Source: Paucilactobacillus kaifaensis (GTDB lineage Bacteria > Bacillota > Bacilli > Lactobacillales > Lactobacillaceae). Taken from it: DNA of 64,000 nucleotides. The stretch's first letter is position 1. Each line of letters opens with the position of its first letter. The stretch is from the NCBI RefSeq assembly GCF_005405145.1, contig NZ_BJDM01000004.1:1-64000 (forward strand), written 5' to 3'. Of this stretch, positions 1-7,892 are shown one piece after another. The translations under genes and the position numbers were made by a program. The notes beneath the pieces were generated by a model that did not search any database, was not told the origin of the DNA, and was given only the letters and a program-made list of their open reading frames with translations.

Positions 1-169
1 TTGAAGACACATTAGAATCTATGTTTTAAAAAAAGGACGAGAGGCTTTTCTATTTACACATAAAATTTGACACTCTCTCTAAAAAAATCAAAATTTAATG
101 CAATATTCTTTAAATCGGTTTCACTTTGAAAAAATTATATGTATTTGTTTGGTAAAAGGAGGATTTGTT

Positions 170-562
170 ATGTCTGATCAAGATGTCAAACAAGCATTTT
201 CACATTATGCCAAGCTGTCACTCGTGAACAAAACTCGCTCAATCTACACTCAGGAACAACATCAGGTTCCTAAAGTACCATTAAACGAGGAAACAGTGGA
301 GTACCCGATCAATGAAGGCCCACCAACTATTAAATTAATAACAGCGGAACAAGCTATTCACCTTGAGGAATACCTCATTAACGAACGGTTGATCATTGCA
401 ATAGCCAGATTAACCGATGCTCAAAAGAAATTACTTTATTACAAATACGTTGAACAACTTTCAGATAAGGCAATTGGTCAGATTCTTCATGTCAGCAGTC
501 AAGCGATTTCCAAACAGCATCGCAAGGTGTTGAGCAAAATCGGCTCAACATTCTTCGACTAG
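170..562 (+). CDS. Sigma-70 region 4-like regulator (Tn916 Orf7-like)
   Basis: A 130-residue protein. The N-terminal half is polar with no recognised domain. The C-terminal 55 residues (LTDAQKKLLYYKYVEQLSDK followed by IGQILHVSSQAISKQ) read as a sigma-70 region 4-type helix-turn-helix. In Tn916-like elements a protein of this size and position regulates excision and transfer genes. Start: ATG 170 has a strong AAAGGAGG at 155-162 with 7-nt spacing; the longer in-frame start at 98 has no such site. A TTGACA at 67-72 may be a -35 box, but no good -10 follows. It is followed after 80 bp by a second small regulator. Function is inferred from domain and position. Confidence 0.7.
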   Translation: MSDQDVKQAFSHYAKLSLVNKTRSIYTQEQHQVPKVPLNEETVEYPINEGPPTIKLITAEQAIHLEEYLINERLIIAIARLTDAQKKLLYYKYVEQLSDKAIGQILHVSSQAISKQHRKVLSKIGSTFFD

Positions 563-642
563 TTTAACCATAAAAATTCGGTCTCCCCCAACACTTCTAA
601 GAATTAGACGACCCAAATCTAACTCTAGGAGAGCGAATTGCA

Positions 643-840
643 ATGAATTATACCGAAACGATTTACGCAGCCCAGCATGGCGACCCACTTGCTATGGCTC
701 AGCTGATAAAAGAATTTCAGCCATTAATTATTAGCATCACTTGTCGGGGGCATTCAGTTTTTGATGAGGATCGTTATCAGATATTAACTGAACAATTTAT
801 TCGAACAACCTACAAGTTTAATTTGGAACGTTATTTGTAG
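643..840 (+). CDS. Small helix-turn-helix protein (Tn916 Orf8-like)
   Basis: A 65-residue protein beginning MNYTETIYAAQHGDPLAMAQ. Its pattern (short helix, GDPLAM, then ITCRG and DEDRYQILTEQFIRTTYKF) resembles the helix-turn-helix domain 16 proteins that sit just before xis in conjugative elements. In sigma-like proteins the matching segment carries region 2 features. Start supported by AGGAG at 627-631, 11 nt upstream. It is followed immediately by a strong terminator (850-886), so this gene and its upstream neighbour probably form one transcript separate from xis-int. No enzymatic motif is seen. Confidence 0.65.
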   Translation: MNYTETIYAAQHGDPLAMAQLIKEFQPLIISITCRGHSVFDEDRYQILTEQFIRTTYKFNLERYL

Positions 841-849
841 TTAGACGAG

Positions 850-886
850 AAGCAGATTAATCTTTTTTGATTAATTTGCTTTTTTG
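850..886 (+). terminator. Intrinsic terminator after the small HTH gene
   Basis: A 13-bp stem (850-862 with 869-881, one G-U pair) and a TTTTTT loop are followed by a T-tract to 886. The stop codon of the preceding gene is at 840, ten bases upstream. Confidence 0.85.
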
Positions 887-924
887 GTTTCATTTCTCAT
901 CCTTTATTTGTATGTATATAGTGA

Positions 925-978
925 ACAGGAAATATTACCTGTGAGCCCTTTGACAACTGAATATTGCTACCCTAACTT
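925..978 (+). promoter_or_regulatory. Promoter of the xis-int leader with upstream inverted repeat
   Basis: TTGACA at 950-955 and TAACTT at 973-978 are spaced 17 bp. Just upstream at 925-942 is an operator-like inverted repeat with arms ACAGG and CCTGT around AATATT. The transcript would begin near 985 and have a roughly 300-nt leader before the excisionase gene. Confidence 0.6.
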
Positions 979-1280
979 TCTTACTTTACTTGAACTGTTG
1001 ATCTGTGGACGCCATGACCAGAACTGCGAGCGCCACCCACACTTCAACTACGATTTTTAACTAACAATCGTACAAATTAAGTAGATAATGATACTTCCGC
1101 GAGGCTCCCACGTAAGCAGGAGAGGTGCAATTCCTATGTCCGTTAGTGACGGAACTGGGTAGCAAGGTCTGACAGCACCATTAAACTGTTGCACTATTTT
1201 TTGAAAGGAAGTGAAATCAACACCCGACTTTTTTAATTCTCCCCCATTAGTCATTCATACCTGATTGGAGATGATACACT
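979..1280 (+). other. Structured leader region upstream of xis
   Basis: No gene is supported in this stretch. It holds a nested structure: GGTGC (1124-1128) can pair with GCACC (1175-1179), enclosing CCTA/TGGG (1133-1136, 1156-1159) and TCCGT/ACGGA (1139-1143, 1149-1153). Alternatively GTGCAA (1125-1130) can pair with TTGCAC (1189-1194), which is followed by TATTTTTTG. The two pairings exclude each other, as in attenuators. A reading frame on the opposite strand here was rejected. The regulatory role is inference. Confidence 0.4.
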
Positions 1281-1580
1281 ATCGCTACTTCAGAATTCAC
1301 GATCACAATCAGTGATCAACAACAAGATAAACTACGTGCCGAAATCTATCAAATGATCATGGGTGAAGTCAAGCGAGTAAGGACTGATGCCGCCATTGGT
1401 ACCCGCTATCTTAAGAAAAAGGATCTTTTTAATTACTTGCAAATTGCCAACAATACTTTAGATAGCTGGATTGCTCAGGGCCTACCATCGATCACAATTG
1501 GTGGTTGCATTCGCTTTGATCGCTCATCTGTTGATGATTGGTTAATAACTAGAGCTGACGAAATGAAGCATATGAGTTAA
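1281..1580 (+). CDS. xis: Excisionase-like DNA-binding protein, apparent ATC start
   Basis: Small winged-helix/HTH recombination directionality factor expected to help the adjacent integrase excise the element. The core TRYLKKKDLFNYLQIANNTL then DSWIAQGLPS and a C-terminal DDWL fit excisionase-type HTH proteins. The first ATG (1353) has no ribosome binding site and would cut off a typical N-terminal strand and helix (EFTITISDQQQDKLRAEIYQ). The frame is open back to 1275. The only position with a correctly spaced site (GGAG 1267-1270, 10 nt) is ATC at 1281, giving 99 residues. Either ATC is used, which is rare, or an original ATG has mutated. The int gene follows after 65 bp. Confidence 0.7.
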   Translation: MATSEFTITISDQQQDKLRAEIYQMIMGEVKRVRTDAAIGTRYLKKKDLFNYLQIANNTLDSWIAQGLPSITIGGCIRFDRSSVDDWLITRADEMKHMS

Positions 1581-1645
1581 AATAACTTTGAAGCCTTACG
1601 TTCGCTCTGAAAAATTTCAATTAATTTTTTTGGAGGAATGTAGTT

Positions 1646-2890
1646 ATGACTATTAGTAAAACAAAATCTGGAAGTTATCTTGTAGAAGTGCAATACCCGA
1701 AAAAGCTTAGACCATTTTTCGACAACAAACGCCGCTACAAGAAAACACTGCCAAGTCTCAAGACAGCTAAGATTCAAGAAGCTAATGTGTTGATGCAAAT
1801 TGAACAGGTACGAAAGGATGATAGCCCGCGTTCATTGGAAACTAAAGGAGAAATGTTATTTAGCGATTTTTACCACAACGTCTTCATGGATATTTATGTT
1901 AAGGGTGCGACTGGACGGACACGCGTTGTCCCTACAACTGAGACAATCGATTATCAAAAATCAATTTTTAGACTTCATATTCTACCGATGTTTGGTAATT
2001 ACTCATTGAATTATCTGAACAATCATAAGGAAATTGTCATCAATGAATTGACGATGAAATCTGCCACTTTTAGCAATATTCGCAATATCAAGAGTTACAC
2101 ACGCCAAGTGTTTGATCTCGCCGAAGCAATGGATTATATCGAATATAATCGCGTTGGTAAGGTTCTAAACATGGTTGCATCTCCTTACCATGACCAATTA
2201 AAAAAGCAGCGTCAAGCGAAAGGAGAAGCACTCACGGCGCAAAAGTTGCTCGACTGGCTCGAAGCGCTAGAGGAAGACTATCAAGCCGGTAAAATCACGT
2301 TGATGCAGCATTTACTCTTCTTGCTAACTTTACACGTTGGTGACCGTAAGAGTGAAACCTATGGCTTACAGTGGCGTCATATTGACTTGAAAACTAATTC
2401 CCTGTTCATCATTCAAAGTCTTTCTAAATCTAAGAAGCTCAAAGACACTAAGGGCCATAAGTTCACTCAGCTAACTATTCCAGAAGAACTAGTTAGTGAG
2501 ATTGCAGAATGGAAGGCACAGCAAGCCGAAGAGTTAGCGCAAATTGGAATTGAGCAAACACCTGACCAATTTGTATTCACGTATACCGATTTTCGTGGTC
2601 ACATGAATGTTCCCTTACATTCCGACTATTTGAATTATCGAATCAAGTCGATCCATCATCGTCATCCAGAATTGGCTAAATTACACCCACACAAGTTGCG
2701 TCACACTTTTGGTACACTTGCCCGTGAAGGTGGTGCTTCCCTCGAAGATATCTCCGAAGCACTCACTCATTCCGACGTAGCAACGACAAAAATTTACGTC
2801 AATACGCCGGATGTCATTTCCACTAAGGTGCACGAAATGTTCGTAAATCGATTAAAAAAAGAAAGTACAAAAAAACGCCAGATTATCTAA
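1646..2890 (+). CDS. int: Tyrosine site-specific integrase
   Basis: Catalyses integration and excision of the element by strand exchange at attachment sites. It has 414 residues, similar to Tn916-type integrases. Order: N-terminal arm-binding region (about 1-60), core-binding SAM-like helices (about 70-180), catalytic domain from about 195. Catalytic residues visible: Arg234 in LHVGDRKSE, Lys in the basic 258-272 segment, His349 and Arg352 in HPHKLRH, His375 in ALTHSD, and nucleophile Tyr384 in TKIYVN. All are present, so the enzyme looks intact. The start is supported by GGAGG at 1632-1636. The gene ends 130 bp from the rpsI stop, consistent with rpsI 3' integration. Its last codons overlap a minus-strand terminator. 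Confidence 0.95.
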   Translation: MTISKTKSGSYLVEVQYPKKLRPFFDNKRRYKKTLPSLKTAKIQEANVLMQIEQVRKDDSPRSLETKGEMLFSDFYHNVFMDIYVKGATGRTRVVPTTETIDYQKSIFRLHILPMFGNYSLNYLNNHKEIVINELTMKSATFSNIRNIKSYTRQVFDLAEAMDYIEYNRVGKVLNMVASPYHDQLKKQRQAKGEALTAQKLLDWLEALEEDYQAGKITLMQHLLFLLTLHVGDRKSETYGLQWRHIDLKTNSLFIIQSLSKSKKLKDTKGHKFTQLTIPEELVSEIAEWKAQQAEELAQIGIEQTPDQFVFTYTDFRGHMNVPLHSDYLNYRIKSIHHRHPELAKLHPHKLRHTFGTLAREGGASLEDISEALTHSDVATTKIYVNTPDVISTKVHEMFVNRLKKESTKKRQII

Positions 2891-2899
2891 TCTGACGTT
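2866..2899 (-). terminator. Minus-strand terminator for rplM-rpsI inside the int 3' end
   Basis: A 12-bp inverted repeat (2874-2885 with 2888-2899) is bounded on its left by seven A residues, read as U on the minus strand. Its single mismatch becomes a G-U pair in minus-strand RNA. It lies 120 bp after the rpsI stop and overlaps the last codons of int, so the element supplies the host operon's terminator. Confidence 0.7.
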
Positions 2900-2922
2900 C
2901 AACATTCTCATTGAGATAATAT

Positions 2923-3030
2923 TTACCCCAAACCTTACCCCAAAGTTAAATTTTCTGAGCGAATTTTGCCAATTGGGGTAAAAGTTAAAACCGTAATCAG
3001 GCTTGTTATAACGTGCCGGATTAACGCTTT
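2923..3030. other. Putative attachment-site region with integrase arm-type repeats
   Basis: TTACCCCAAA occurs directly repeated at 2923-2932 and 2935-2944, and inverted as TTGGGGTAAA at 2973-2982. AAAGTTAAA occurs at 2942-2950 and again at 2981-2989. Such repeats between int and the target gene are typical integrase arm-binding sites. The core crossover is probably within the last bases of rpsI (3021 onward), but the second copy of the core lies outside the window. Confidence 0.5.
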
Positions 3031-3413
3031 GAGAACTGACTAGCCTTACGAGCTTTCTTCAAGCCTGGTTTCTTACGTTCCTTCATACGAGCATCACGGG
3101 TTAATAAACCAGCGCGCTTCAAAGGTCCACGGAAATCTGGGTCAACACCCAACAAGGCACGGGCGATACCGTGACGAGTTGCACCAGCTTGTCCAGAGAA
3201 ACCACCACCTCTAACGTTAACTAAAACATCATAGGTACCAGTTGTTTCTGTTGCTGTGAATGGTTGCAAAACTACTTCTCGTAAGTTAGCAAATGGAATG
3301 TAATCTACGATATCTTTCCCGTTCATTGTGATTTTACCTGAACCGGGTACTAATCGAACACGTGCAGTTGAATTCTTACGACGGCCTGTGCCGCTATATT
3401 GTACTTGAGCCAA
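3021..3413 (-). CDS. rpsI: 30S ribosomal protein S9
   Basis: Component of the 30S head; its basic C-terminal tail reaches the P-site tRNA. The [18 protein letters not shown] start and the [12 protein letters not shown] end are intact, so integration of the element next to it has kept the coding end. The start is taken as TTG 3413, which has GGAGG (3422-3426) at 8 nt; an upstream ATG at 3419 is only 2 nt from that site. It follows rplM directly, the ribosome binding site abutting the rplM stop. Confidence 0.95.
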   Translation of the reverse strand: MAQVQYSGTGRRKNSTARVRLVPGSGKITMNGKDIVDYIPFANLREVVLQPFTATETTGTYDVLVNVRGGGFSGQAGATRHGIARALLGVDPDFRGPLKRAGLLTRDARMKERKKPGLKKARKASQFSKR

Positions 3414-3426
3414 TTCCATTTCCTCC

Positions 3427-3870
3427 TTAGATTAAGTTTGTAATGTCTAATACTTCAGGCTTTTGAGCTTCATGCTTGTGATTTGCATCAGCGTACACAT
3501 GGAGCTTCATCCCCATTTTACGACCAAGCGTATTGTGAGGTAACATTCCCTTAACTGACATTTCAATCAATTTTTCTGGGTTCTTTGCTCTCAAATCACC
3601 AGCTGAACGTTGCTTTAAACCGCCAGGATAATCTGAGTGACGATAATACATCTTGTCAGTCGCTTTGTGTCCAGTTAATTTAATTTGAGATGCATTAATA
3701 ACAATCACATTGTCACCCGTATCCACATTAGGGGTGAAAGTAGGTTTGTTTTTGCCGCGTAAAATTGATGCAACTACTGTTGATAAACGTCCCATAGGTA
3801 CGTCTGTAGCATCAACAATATACCATTTACGGTCAATTTCATTTGGATTTGCTAAGTAAGTCGTTCTCAA
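3427..3870 (-). CDS. rplM: 50S ribosomal protein L13
   Basis: Early-assembling large-subunit protein. Typical sequence from [20 protein letters not shown] to the end, 147 residues. The ATG at 3885 lies inside the Shine-Dalgarno sequence; GGAGG at 3879-3883 is placed 8 nt before TTG 3870, which gives the usual family N terminus. It forms a two-gene operon with rpsI. Confidence 0.95.
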   Translation of the reverse strand: MRTTYLANPNEIDRKWYIVDATDVPMGRLSTVVASILRGKNKPTFTPNVDTGDNVIVINASQIKLTGHKATDKMYYRHSDYPGGLKQRSAGDLRAKNPEKLIEMSVKGMLPHNTLGRKMGMKLHVYADANHKHEAQKPEVLDITNLI

Positions 3871-3981
3871 TGTTGAATCCTCCATTTTCTGTTATCTTCG
3901 TCAACGTATAAGCGTACCGGGCCCATTAGGTGGACAAAGAATACCAACGACTAGTTTACTTTAAATTTGCCGTTCCGTCAA
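3871..3981 (-). promoter_or_regulatory. rplM-rpsI promoter and leader (possible L13 leader)
   Basis: The minus strand carries TTGACG (3976-3981) and TAACT-type box TAAACT (3953-3958) spaced 17 bp. The roughly 75-nt leader contains a GGGCCC segment. An autoregulatory L13 leader RNA is known in Firmicutes; I see a leader of suitable size and position but cannot confirm the fold. No terminator separates it from truA upstream. Confidence 0.6.
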
Positions 3982-4004
3982 TGCTTTTCGATATAATCTT
4001 GGGA

Positions 4005-4781
4005 TTAATTTTGAGGAATGTCATAACCTACGTTGACTAAATATAAACCATTAGCTGGTGCTGTCCACCGAGCTAGCTGGCGATCTTTGCCAGCAAGCAC
4101 CCTTGGAATATCATTAGCCGGCCGTTGACCAGTACCAATTTCCAATAAGACGGCGACCATGATTCGAACTTGATTATACAAAAAACCATTGCCAGCAAAT
4201 TCCAACACAATTTCATTATTGGCTTCATCACGCACCACAGTTGCATCGTAAATTGTGCGCACATTACTTTTAACGTGGCTACCGGAAGCAACAAAACTAG
4301 TAAAATCATGTTCACCAATTAAGTCCTTCACTGCTACCTGCATTTTAGTAATGTCTAAGGGATATTTAAAATGGCCAGTATAATTACGCTTAAATGGATC
4401 TACAAACTCACCCTGCGACACGCGATAACGATAACGCTTATGGTGAGCACTATACCGCGCATGAAATTCATCTGTAACAACTTCTACCTTTTTAACTAAC
4501 ACATCAAGTGGTAATGAGCTATTGAGTGCTTTCAATAATGCTGTTGGTTTAATTGTAAATGGTAAATCAAAATGCGCCACTTGGCCAAGTGCATGAACTT
4601 TAGCGTCTGTTCTTCCTGACGCAATAATTGCAATCGGTGGTTGGGGCTTTTTTGCGATTTTATTAACCGCGTTGGTCAATACCAGCTCGACAGTACGTTG
4701 ATGTGGCTGCACCTGCATACCAGCAAAGTTAGAACCATCGTAGGCAAATGTGATTTTATACCGCGTTTTCTTTTCGTTCAT
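4005..4781 (-). CDS. truA: tRNA pseudouridine(38-40) synthase TruA
   Basis: Isomerises uridines 38-40 in the anticodon stem-loop of many tRNAs. 258 residues, normal length. The catalytic aspartate lies in GRTDAKVHALGQVAHFD near residue 60. Its ATG overlaps the ecfT stop by one base (TAATG), so it is translationally coupled to the ECF operon. This ecf-truA-rplM-rpsI order is standard in Firmicutes. Confidence 0.95.
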   Translation of the reverse strand: MNEKKTRYKITFAYDGSNFAGMQVQPHQRTVELVLTNAVNKIAKKPQPPIAIIASGRTDAKVHALGQVAHFDLPFTIKPTALLKALNSSLPLDVLVKKVEVVTDEFHARYSAHHKRYRYRVSQGEFVDPFKRNYTGHFKYPLDITKMQVAVKDLIGEHDFTSFVASGSHVKSNVRTIYDATVVRDEANNEIVLEFAGNGFLYNQVRIMVAVLLEIGTGQRPANDIPRVLAGKDRQLARWTAPANGLYLVNVGYDIPQN

Positions 4782-5581
4782 TAATAGTGTCTAACTCCCG
4801 CTAAAATTATTGTTACTACTAGCATTAATATACATGCTAATGTATCTTGACGATGCCATTTAAGCATCCTATATTTAGTTCTTCCTTCACCACCGCGATA
4901 TCCTCTAGCTTCCATTGCAGTAGCCAATTCATCAGCACGATTAAATGCGCTGATAAATAATGGAATTAAGATGGGGACCACCGACTTGATTCGCTTCCAA
5001 ATACTGCCCGAACCAAAATCTACTCCTCTAGCTCGCTGTGCATTCATAATCTTTTGAGTTTCATCAAGTAAGGTCGGGACAAACCGAAGTGCAATTGACA
5101 ACATTAAGGCTATTTCATAAACGGGAACCTTAATTTTAACCAGTGGTTTCATTAATGATTCGACTGCATCAGCAATTAACAATGGTGGCGTTGTGAGCGT
5201 TAAAACAGTCGACATACAAATAATCAGTAAAAACCGGCAAAAAATATAGCCACCATTAATTAAGCCAAACTGAGTAACTGTAAAAATACCCCAATGCCAA
5301 TATGTATGCCCCCCACTACTAAACAGCATCTGTAGCACGACAGTAAATAAAATAATCCAAATTAGCGGCTTAATCCCGTCCCAAAAGAAACTCAATTTAA
5401 CCCGAGTCCCCAAAATAACTGCCAGAGTGAAGACTGCTAAAAAGGCATAAGAAATCCAATTATTGGCGAAAAAAATAATAATAATAAAATAAAAGCTAAG
5501 TGCCAATTTAGCCCGTGGATCAAGCTGGTGAATTCTAGAATTTGTTGGGACATAGCGTCCAAATAGGACCTTTGAAAACAT
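4781..5581 (-). CDS. ecfT: ECF transporter transmembrane component EcfT
   Basis: Integral membrane coupling subunit of energy-coupling-factor vitamin transporters. It binds the EcfA ATPases and various substrate-binding S components. 266 residues with hydrophobic helices, including YFIIIIFFANNWISYAFLAV near residue 35. Both coupling motifs are present: AQRARG and AMEARGYRGG in the C-terminal half. It is 2 bp downstream of ecfA2. No S-component gene is nearby, which fits a shared group II ECF module serving S proteins encoded elsewhere. Confidence 0.93.
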   Translation of the reverse strand: MFSKVLFGRYVPTNSRIHQLDPRAKLALSFYFIIIIFFANNWISYAFLAVFTLAVILGTRVKLSFFWDGIKPLIWIILFTVVLQMLFSSGGHTYWHWGIFTVTQFGLINGGYIFCRFLLIICMSTVLTLTTPPLLIADAVESLMKPLVKIKVPVYEIALMLSIALRFVPTLLDETQKIMNAQRARGVDFGSGSIWKRIKSVVPILIPLFISAFNRADELATAMEARGYRGGEGRTKYRMLKWHRQDTLACILMLVVTIILAGVRHY

Positions 5582-5583
5582 GC

Positions 5584-6447
5584 TTACGACCCACTTTCTA
5601 ACTGTTGTTTAATTTGTTGCGCTAGTTCAGCTACGGTTAGCGGAAACGGATCAAAAGAAAAACCGCGTTGCTGCAACCGCTGGGCAAACGCAGTTGTTTT
5701 AGGAACCATCAAATGATTATTTTTCAACCAAATTGGATCAACAAATATATCTCTTGGTGTCCCAACTTTAACAACCTCGCCATGATTCATTACTACTATT
5801 TTATCAGCGTACTGTGCCGCATCTTCCATTTGATGGGTTACCAAAATGACCGTTAAATGTTGTTGCTGTTGTAAACTTGCAAATAGTTCCATGATTTCTC
5901 GTTGACCACGTGGATCTAACCCCGCCGTTGGTTCGTCTAAAATGAGAGTGTGTGGCTGCATTGCTAAAACCCCAGCAATTGCCACACGCCGCATTTGACC
6001 ACCTGACAATTCAAATGGTGATCGTTCGCTTAAGTCAGCATTCAAACCAACTAGTTCCATCGCTTCTAATGCCAATTCACGCGCTTGTGACTCACTTTTG
6101 CCAAAATTTTTTGGCCCAAATGCGATATCTTTAATGACAGTTTCTTCAAACAGCTGGTTTTCAGGAAACTGAAAGACAATACCAATATGCTGGTGTAGTT
6201 GTGCTAGCTGTCGATTGGTACTATTAGCATCGATTTGACTCTGGCCAATCAAAAGTCGACCACTTGTGGGTTTTAATAAACCATCAAGTAGTTGAATCAA
6301 CGTCGACTTTCCACTCCCAGTATGACCAACAATAGCCGTGTACGAGTTTGATTCAATTGTTAAGTTAATGTTGCGCAGTGCGCTAACTTCAAACGGAGTA
6401 CCTGGTTGATAAACAAACCCTACTTCGTTAAATTCAATTTCTGCCAC
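5584..6447 (-). CDS. ecfA2: ECF transporter ATP-binding protein EcfA2
   Basis: One of two ATPases powering vitamin uptake through EcfT. Walker A is GHTGSGKST, Q-loop VFQFPENQLF, signature ELSGGQMRRVAIAG, Walker B TLILDEPTAGLD, switch histidine in VTHQMED. All key residues are present. The start is most likely GTG 6447 (GGTGG at 7-nt spacing); a TTG at 6453 overlaps that site. It overlaps the ecfA1 end by 28 bases, indicating coupling. Confidence 0.93.
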   Translation of the reverse strand: MAEIEFNEVGFVYQPGTPFEVSALRNINLTIESNSYTAIVGHTGSGKSTLIQLLDGLLKPTSGRLLIGQSQIDANSTNRQLAQLHQHIGIVFQFPENQLFEETVIKDIAFGPKNFGKSESQARELALEAMELVGLNADLSERSPFELSGGQMRRVAIAGVLAMQPHTLILDEPTAGLDPRGQREIMELFASLQQQQHLTVILVTHQMEDAAQYADKIVVMNHGEVVKVGTPRDIFVDPIWLKNNHLMVPKTTAFAQRLQQRGFSFDPFPLTVAELAQQIKQQLESGS

Positions 6448-7259
6448 AACCAATCCACCATCCTGTTGCTATCCATATATTCAGTCGGAGTTTGTAAATC
6501 TTCTTTTACCAACGCTCGCTTGATTTTTTCACCGTAAGGAACATCCAACCCTAGTTCAATCAAACGGTCACCCTGCATCAAAATCTCATTTGGAACACCC
6601 TTTGCAACCAATCGACCATCATCAATTAGCAAAATTTCATCTGCCATTGCCGCTTCATCAATATCATGTGTAATTGAAATCACAGTCAGGTGATACCGCT
6701 GCCGTAATTGCTGTAACAACTTTAAAATACTTTCTCGTCCCTCAGGATCCAGCATACTAGTAGCCTCATCCAGAATTAAAATATCTGGTCGCATAGCAAC
6801 AACTCCTGCTAACGCCACTCGCTGCTTTTGTCCACCTGACAACGCAGCCGGTTCACGCTCAGCAAACTGACTCATTTCAACCATTTCAAGTGCTTCATTA
6901 ACTTTTTCTATCATTTCATTGCGGGGCATATGACGATTTTCTAGCCCAAAAGCGACGTCGTCTGCAACCGTTGCACCAACAAATTGGTTATCAGGATTTT
7001 GAAAAACAAAGCCAATCTGTTTTCTAATCTCCCAAATATTTTCTTGTGCTACTAGTTGATCGTTAACAAAAATCTCACCTTGATCTAATTCTAAAAGGCC
7101 ATCGATTGCTCGAGCCAAGGTACTTTTACCACTCCCATTATGCCCAACGATTGCAACCCAATCACCTCGCTTTATCTCAAAAGACAGGTTATGGATTACA
7201 TCATTAGTTTCGTCTGGATAGTGATAAGAAATATTTGTAGCACGAATTATTGCTGTCAT
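6420..7259 (-). CDS. ecfA1: ECF transporter ATP-binding protein EcfA1
   Basis: Partner ATPase of EcfA2. Walker A GHNGSGKST, Q-loop FQNPDNQFVGA, signature ALSGGQKQRVALAG, Walker B ILILDEATSMLDPEG, then SITHDIDEA. The start is chosen at ATG 7259, with AGGAG 11 nt upstream; an in-frame upstream start at 7283 has weaker support. It is the first gene of ecfA1-ecfA2-ecfT-truA. Confidence 0.93.
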   Translation of the reverse strand: MTAIIRATNISYHYPDETNDVIHNLSFEIKRGDWVAIVGHNGSGKSTLARAIDGLLELDQGEIFVNDQLVAQENIWEIRKQIGFVFQNPDNQFVGATVADDVAFGLENRHMPRNEMIEKVNEALEMVEMSQFAEREPAALSGGQKQRVALAGVVAMRPDILILDEATSMLDPEGRESILKLLQQLRQRYHLTVISITHDIDEAAMADEILLIDDGRLVAKGVPNEILMQGDRLIELGLDVPYGEKIKRALVKEDLQTPTEYMDSNRMVDWLWQKLNLTK

Positions 7260-7481
7260 CTTATTCTTCGCTCCTGTGTTCACCGATAGCTCAATAATAC
7301 CATATCCGACTAACCATCAAAATAAAACTAAAAAAATTTAAATAAAAAAATCACTTACAATTGCGGCGCACGAAACAAGTTTCGCATTCAAGCTAGACTA
7401 GGAAATTACTTTCCACCATCATAACGCTCTATACCATCAATCATAGTGATTCTTTATTACGTATTCAATTAATTTTAGAAA
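7260..7481 (-). promoter_or_regulatory. Spacer between rplQ and ecfA1 with possible ecf promoter
   Basis: On the minus strand TATTAT near 7295 is preceded by TTGATG with a 15-bp gap, a weak promoter candidate. CGAAAC/GTTTCG at about 7370-7385 can form a short hairpin, but it has no adjacent T-tract, so no clear rplQ terminator is seen. The stretch is otherwise AT-rich and without genes. Confidence 0.35.
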
Positions 7482-7865
7482 TTAATCAACGAATTCCAAA
7501 ATAACCATTGGTGCTGCGTCTCCACGACGTGGCATGGTCTTGTAAGTTCGTGTGTATCCACCATTACGATCAGCATATTTAGGTGCTAATTCTTCAAATA
7601 GGTTTTGAAGAGCAGACTGTACACGAACATCATCACCGTCTTCTTTAACATCTGCAACAACGTTACGGATGAAAGAAGCGGCCTGACGACGAGCATGCAA
7701 ATCGCCACGCTTACCTAGCGTGATCATTTTTTCAGCGGAACGACGAACTTCCTTAGCACGGGCTTCGGTAGTTTCGATCCGACCATTGACGATTAAATCA
7801 GTAGTTAAATCACGTAATAAAGCTTTCCGTTGTGAACTTGTACGACCTAGTTTACGGTAACTCAT
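7482..7865 (-). CDS. rplQ: 50S ribosomal protein L17
   Basis: Large-subunit protein near the exit tunnel. 127 residues, starting [20 protein letters not shown] as usual, with all family blocks. Last gene of the infA-rpmJ-rpsM-rpsK-rpoA-rplQ operon; 27 bp after rpoA. Confidence 0.97.
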   Translation of the reverse strand: MSYRKLGRTSSQRKALLRDLTTDLIVNGRIETTEARAKEVRRSAEKMITLGKRGDLHARRQAASFIRNVVADVKEDGDDVRVQSALQNLFEELAPKYADRNGGYTRTYKTMPRRGDAAPMVILEFVD

Positions 7866-7892
7866 GAACTGGCTTCCTCCTTTTGTGAATAA

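Larger units (their letters stand above)
1..3020 (+). mobile_element. Integrase end of an integrated element (ICE-like) at rpsI
   Basis: Four plus-strand genes (sigma-region-4-like regulator, helix-turn-helix protein, excisionase-like protein, tyrosine integrase) run toward the 3' end of rpsI, which is on the opposite strand. The order regulator - small HTH - xis - int is that of the recombination end of Tn916-family conjugative elements. The integrase stop lies 130 bp from the rpsI stop, the usual place for an attachment junction. The opposite end, and any conjugation genes, would lie left of position 1, so ICE versus prophage versus remnant cannot be decided here. The element limits are inferred. 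Confidence 0.7.

Noticed and set aside
3-29. Possible last codons (EDTLESMF) of a gene entering the window
   Set aside because: Too short to support; no family match can be made.
1057-1254. 65-codon minus-strand frame in the xis leader
   Set aside because: No ribosome binding site and it overlaps the hairpins of the leader; composition is not protein-like.
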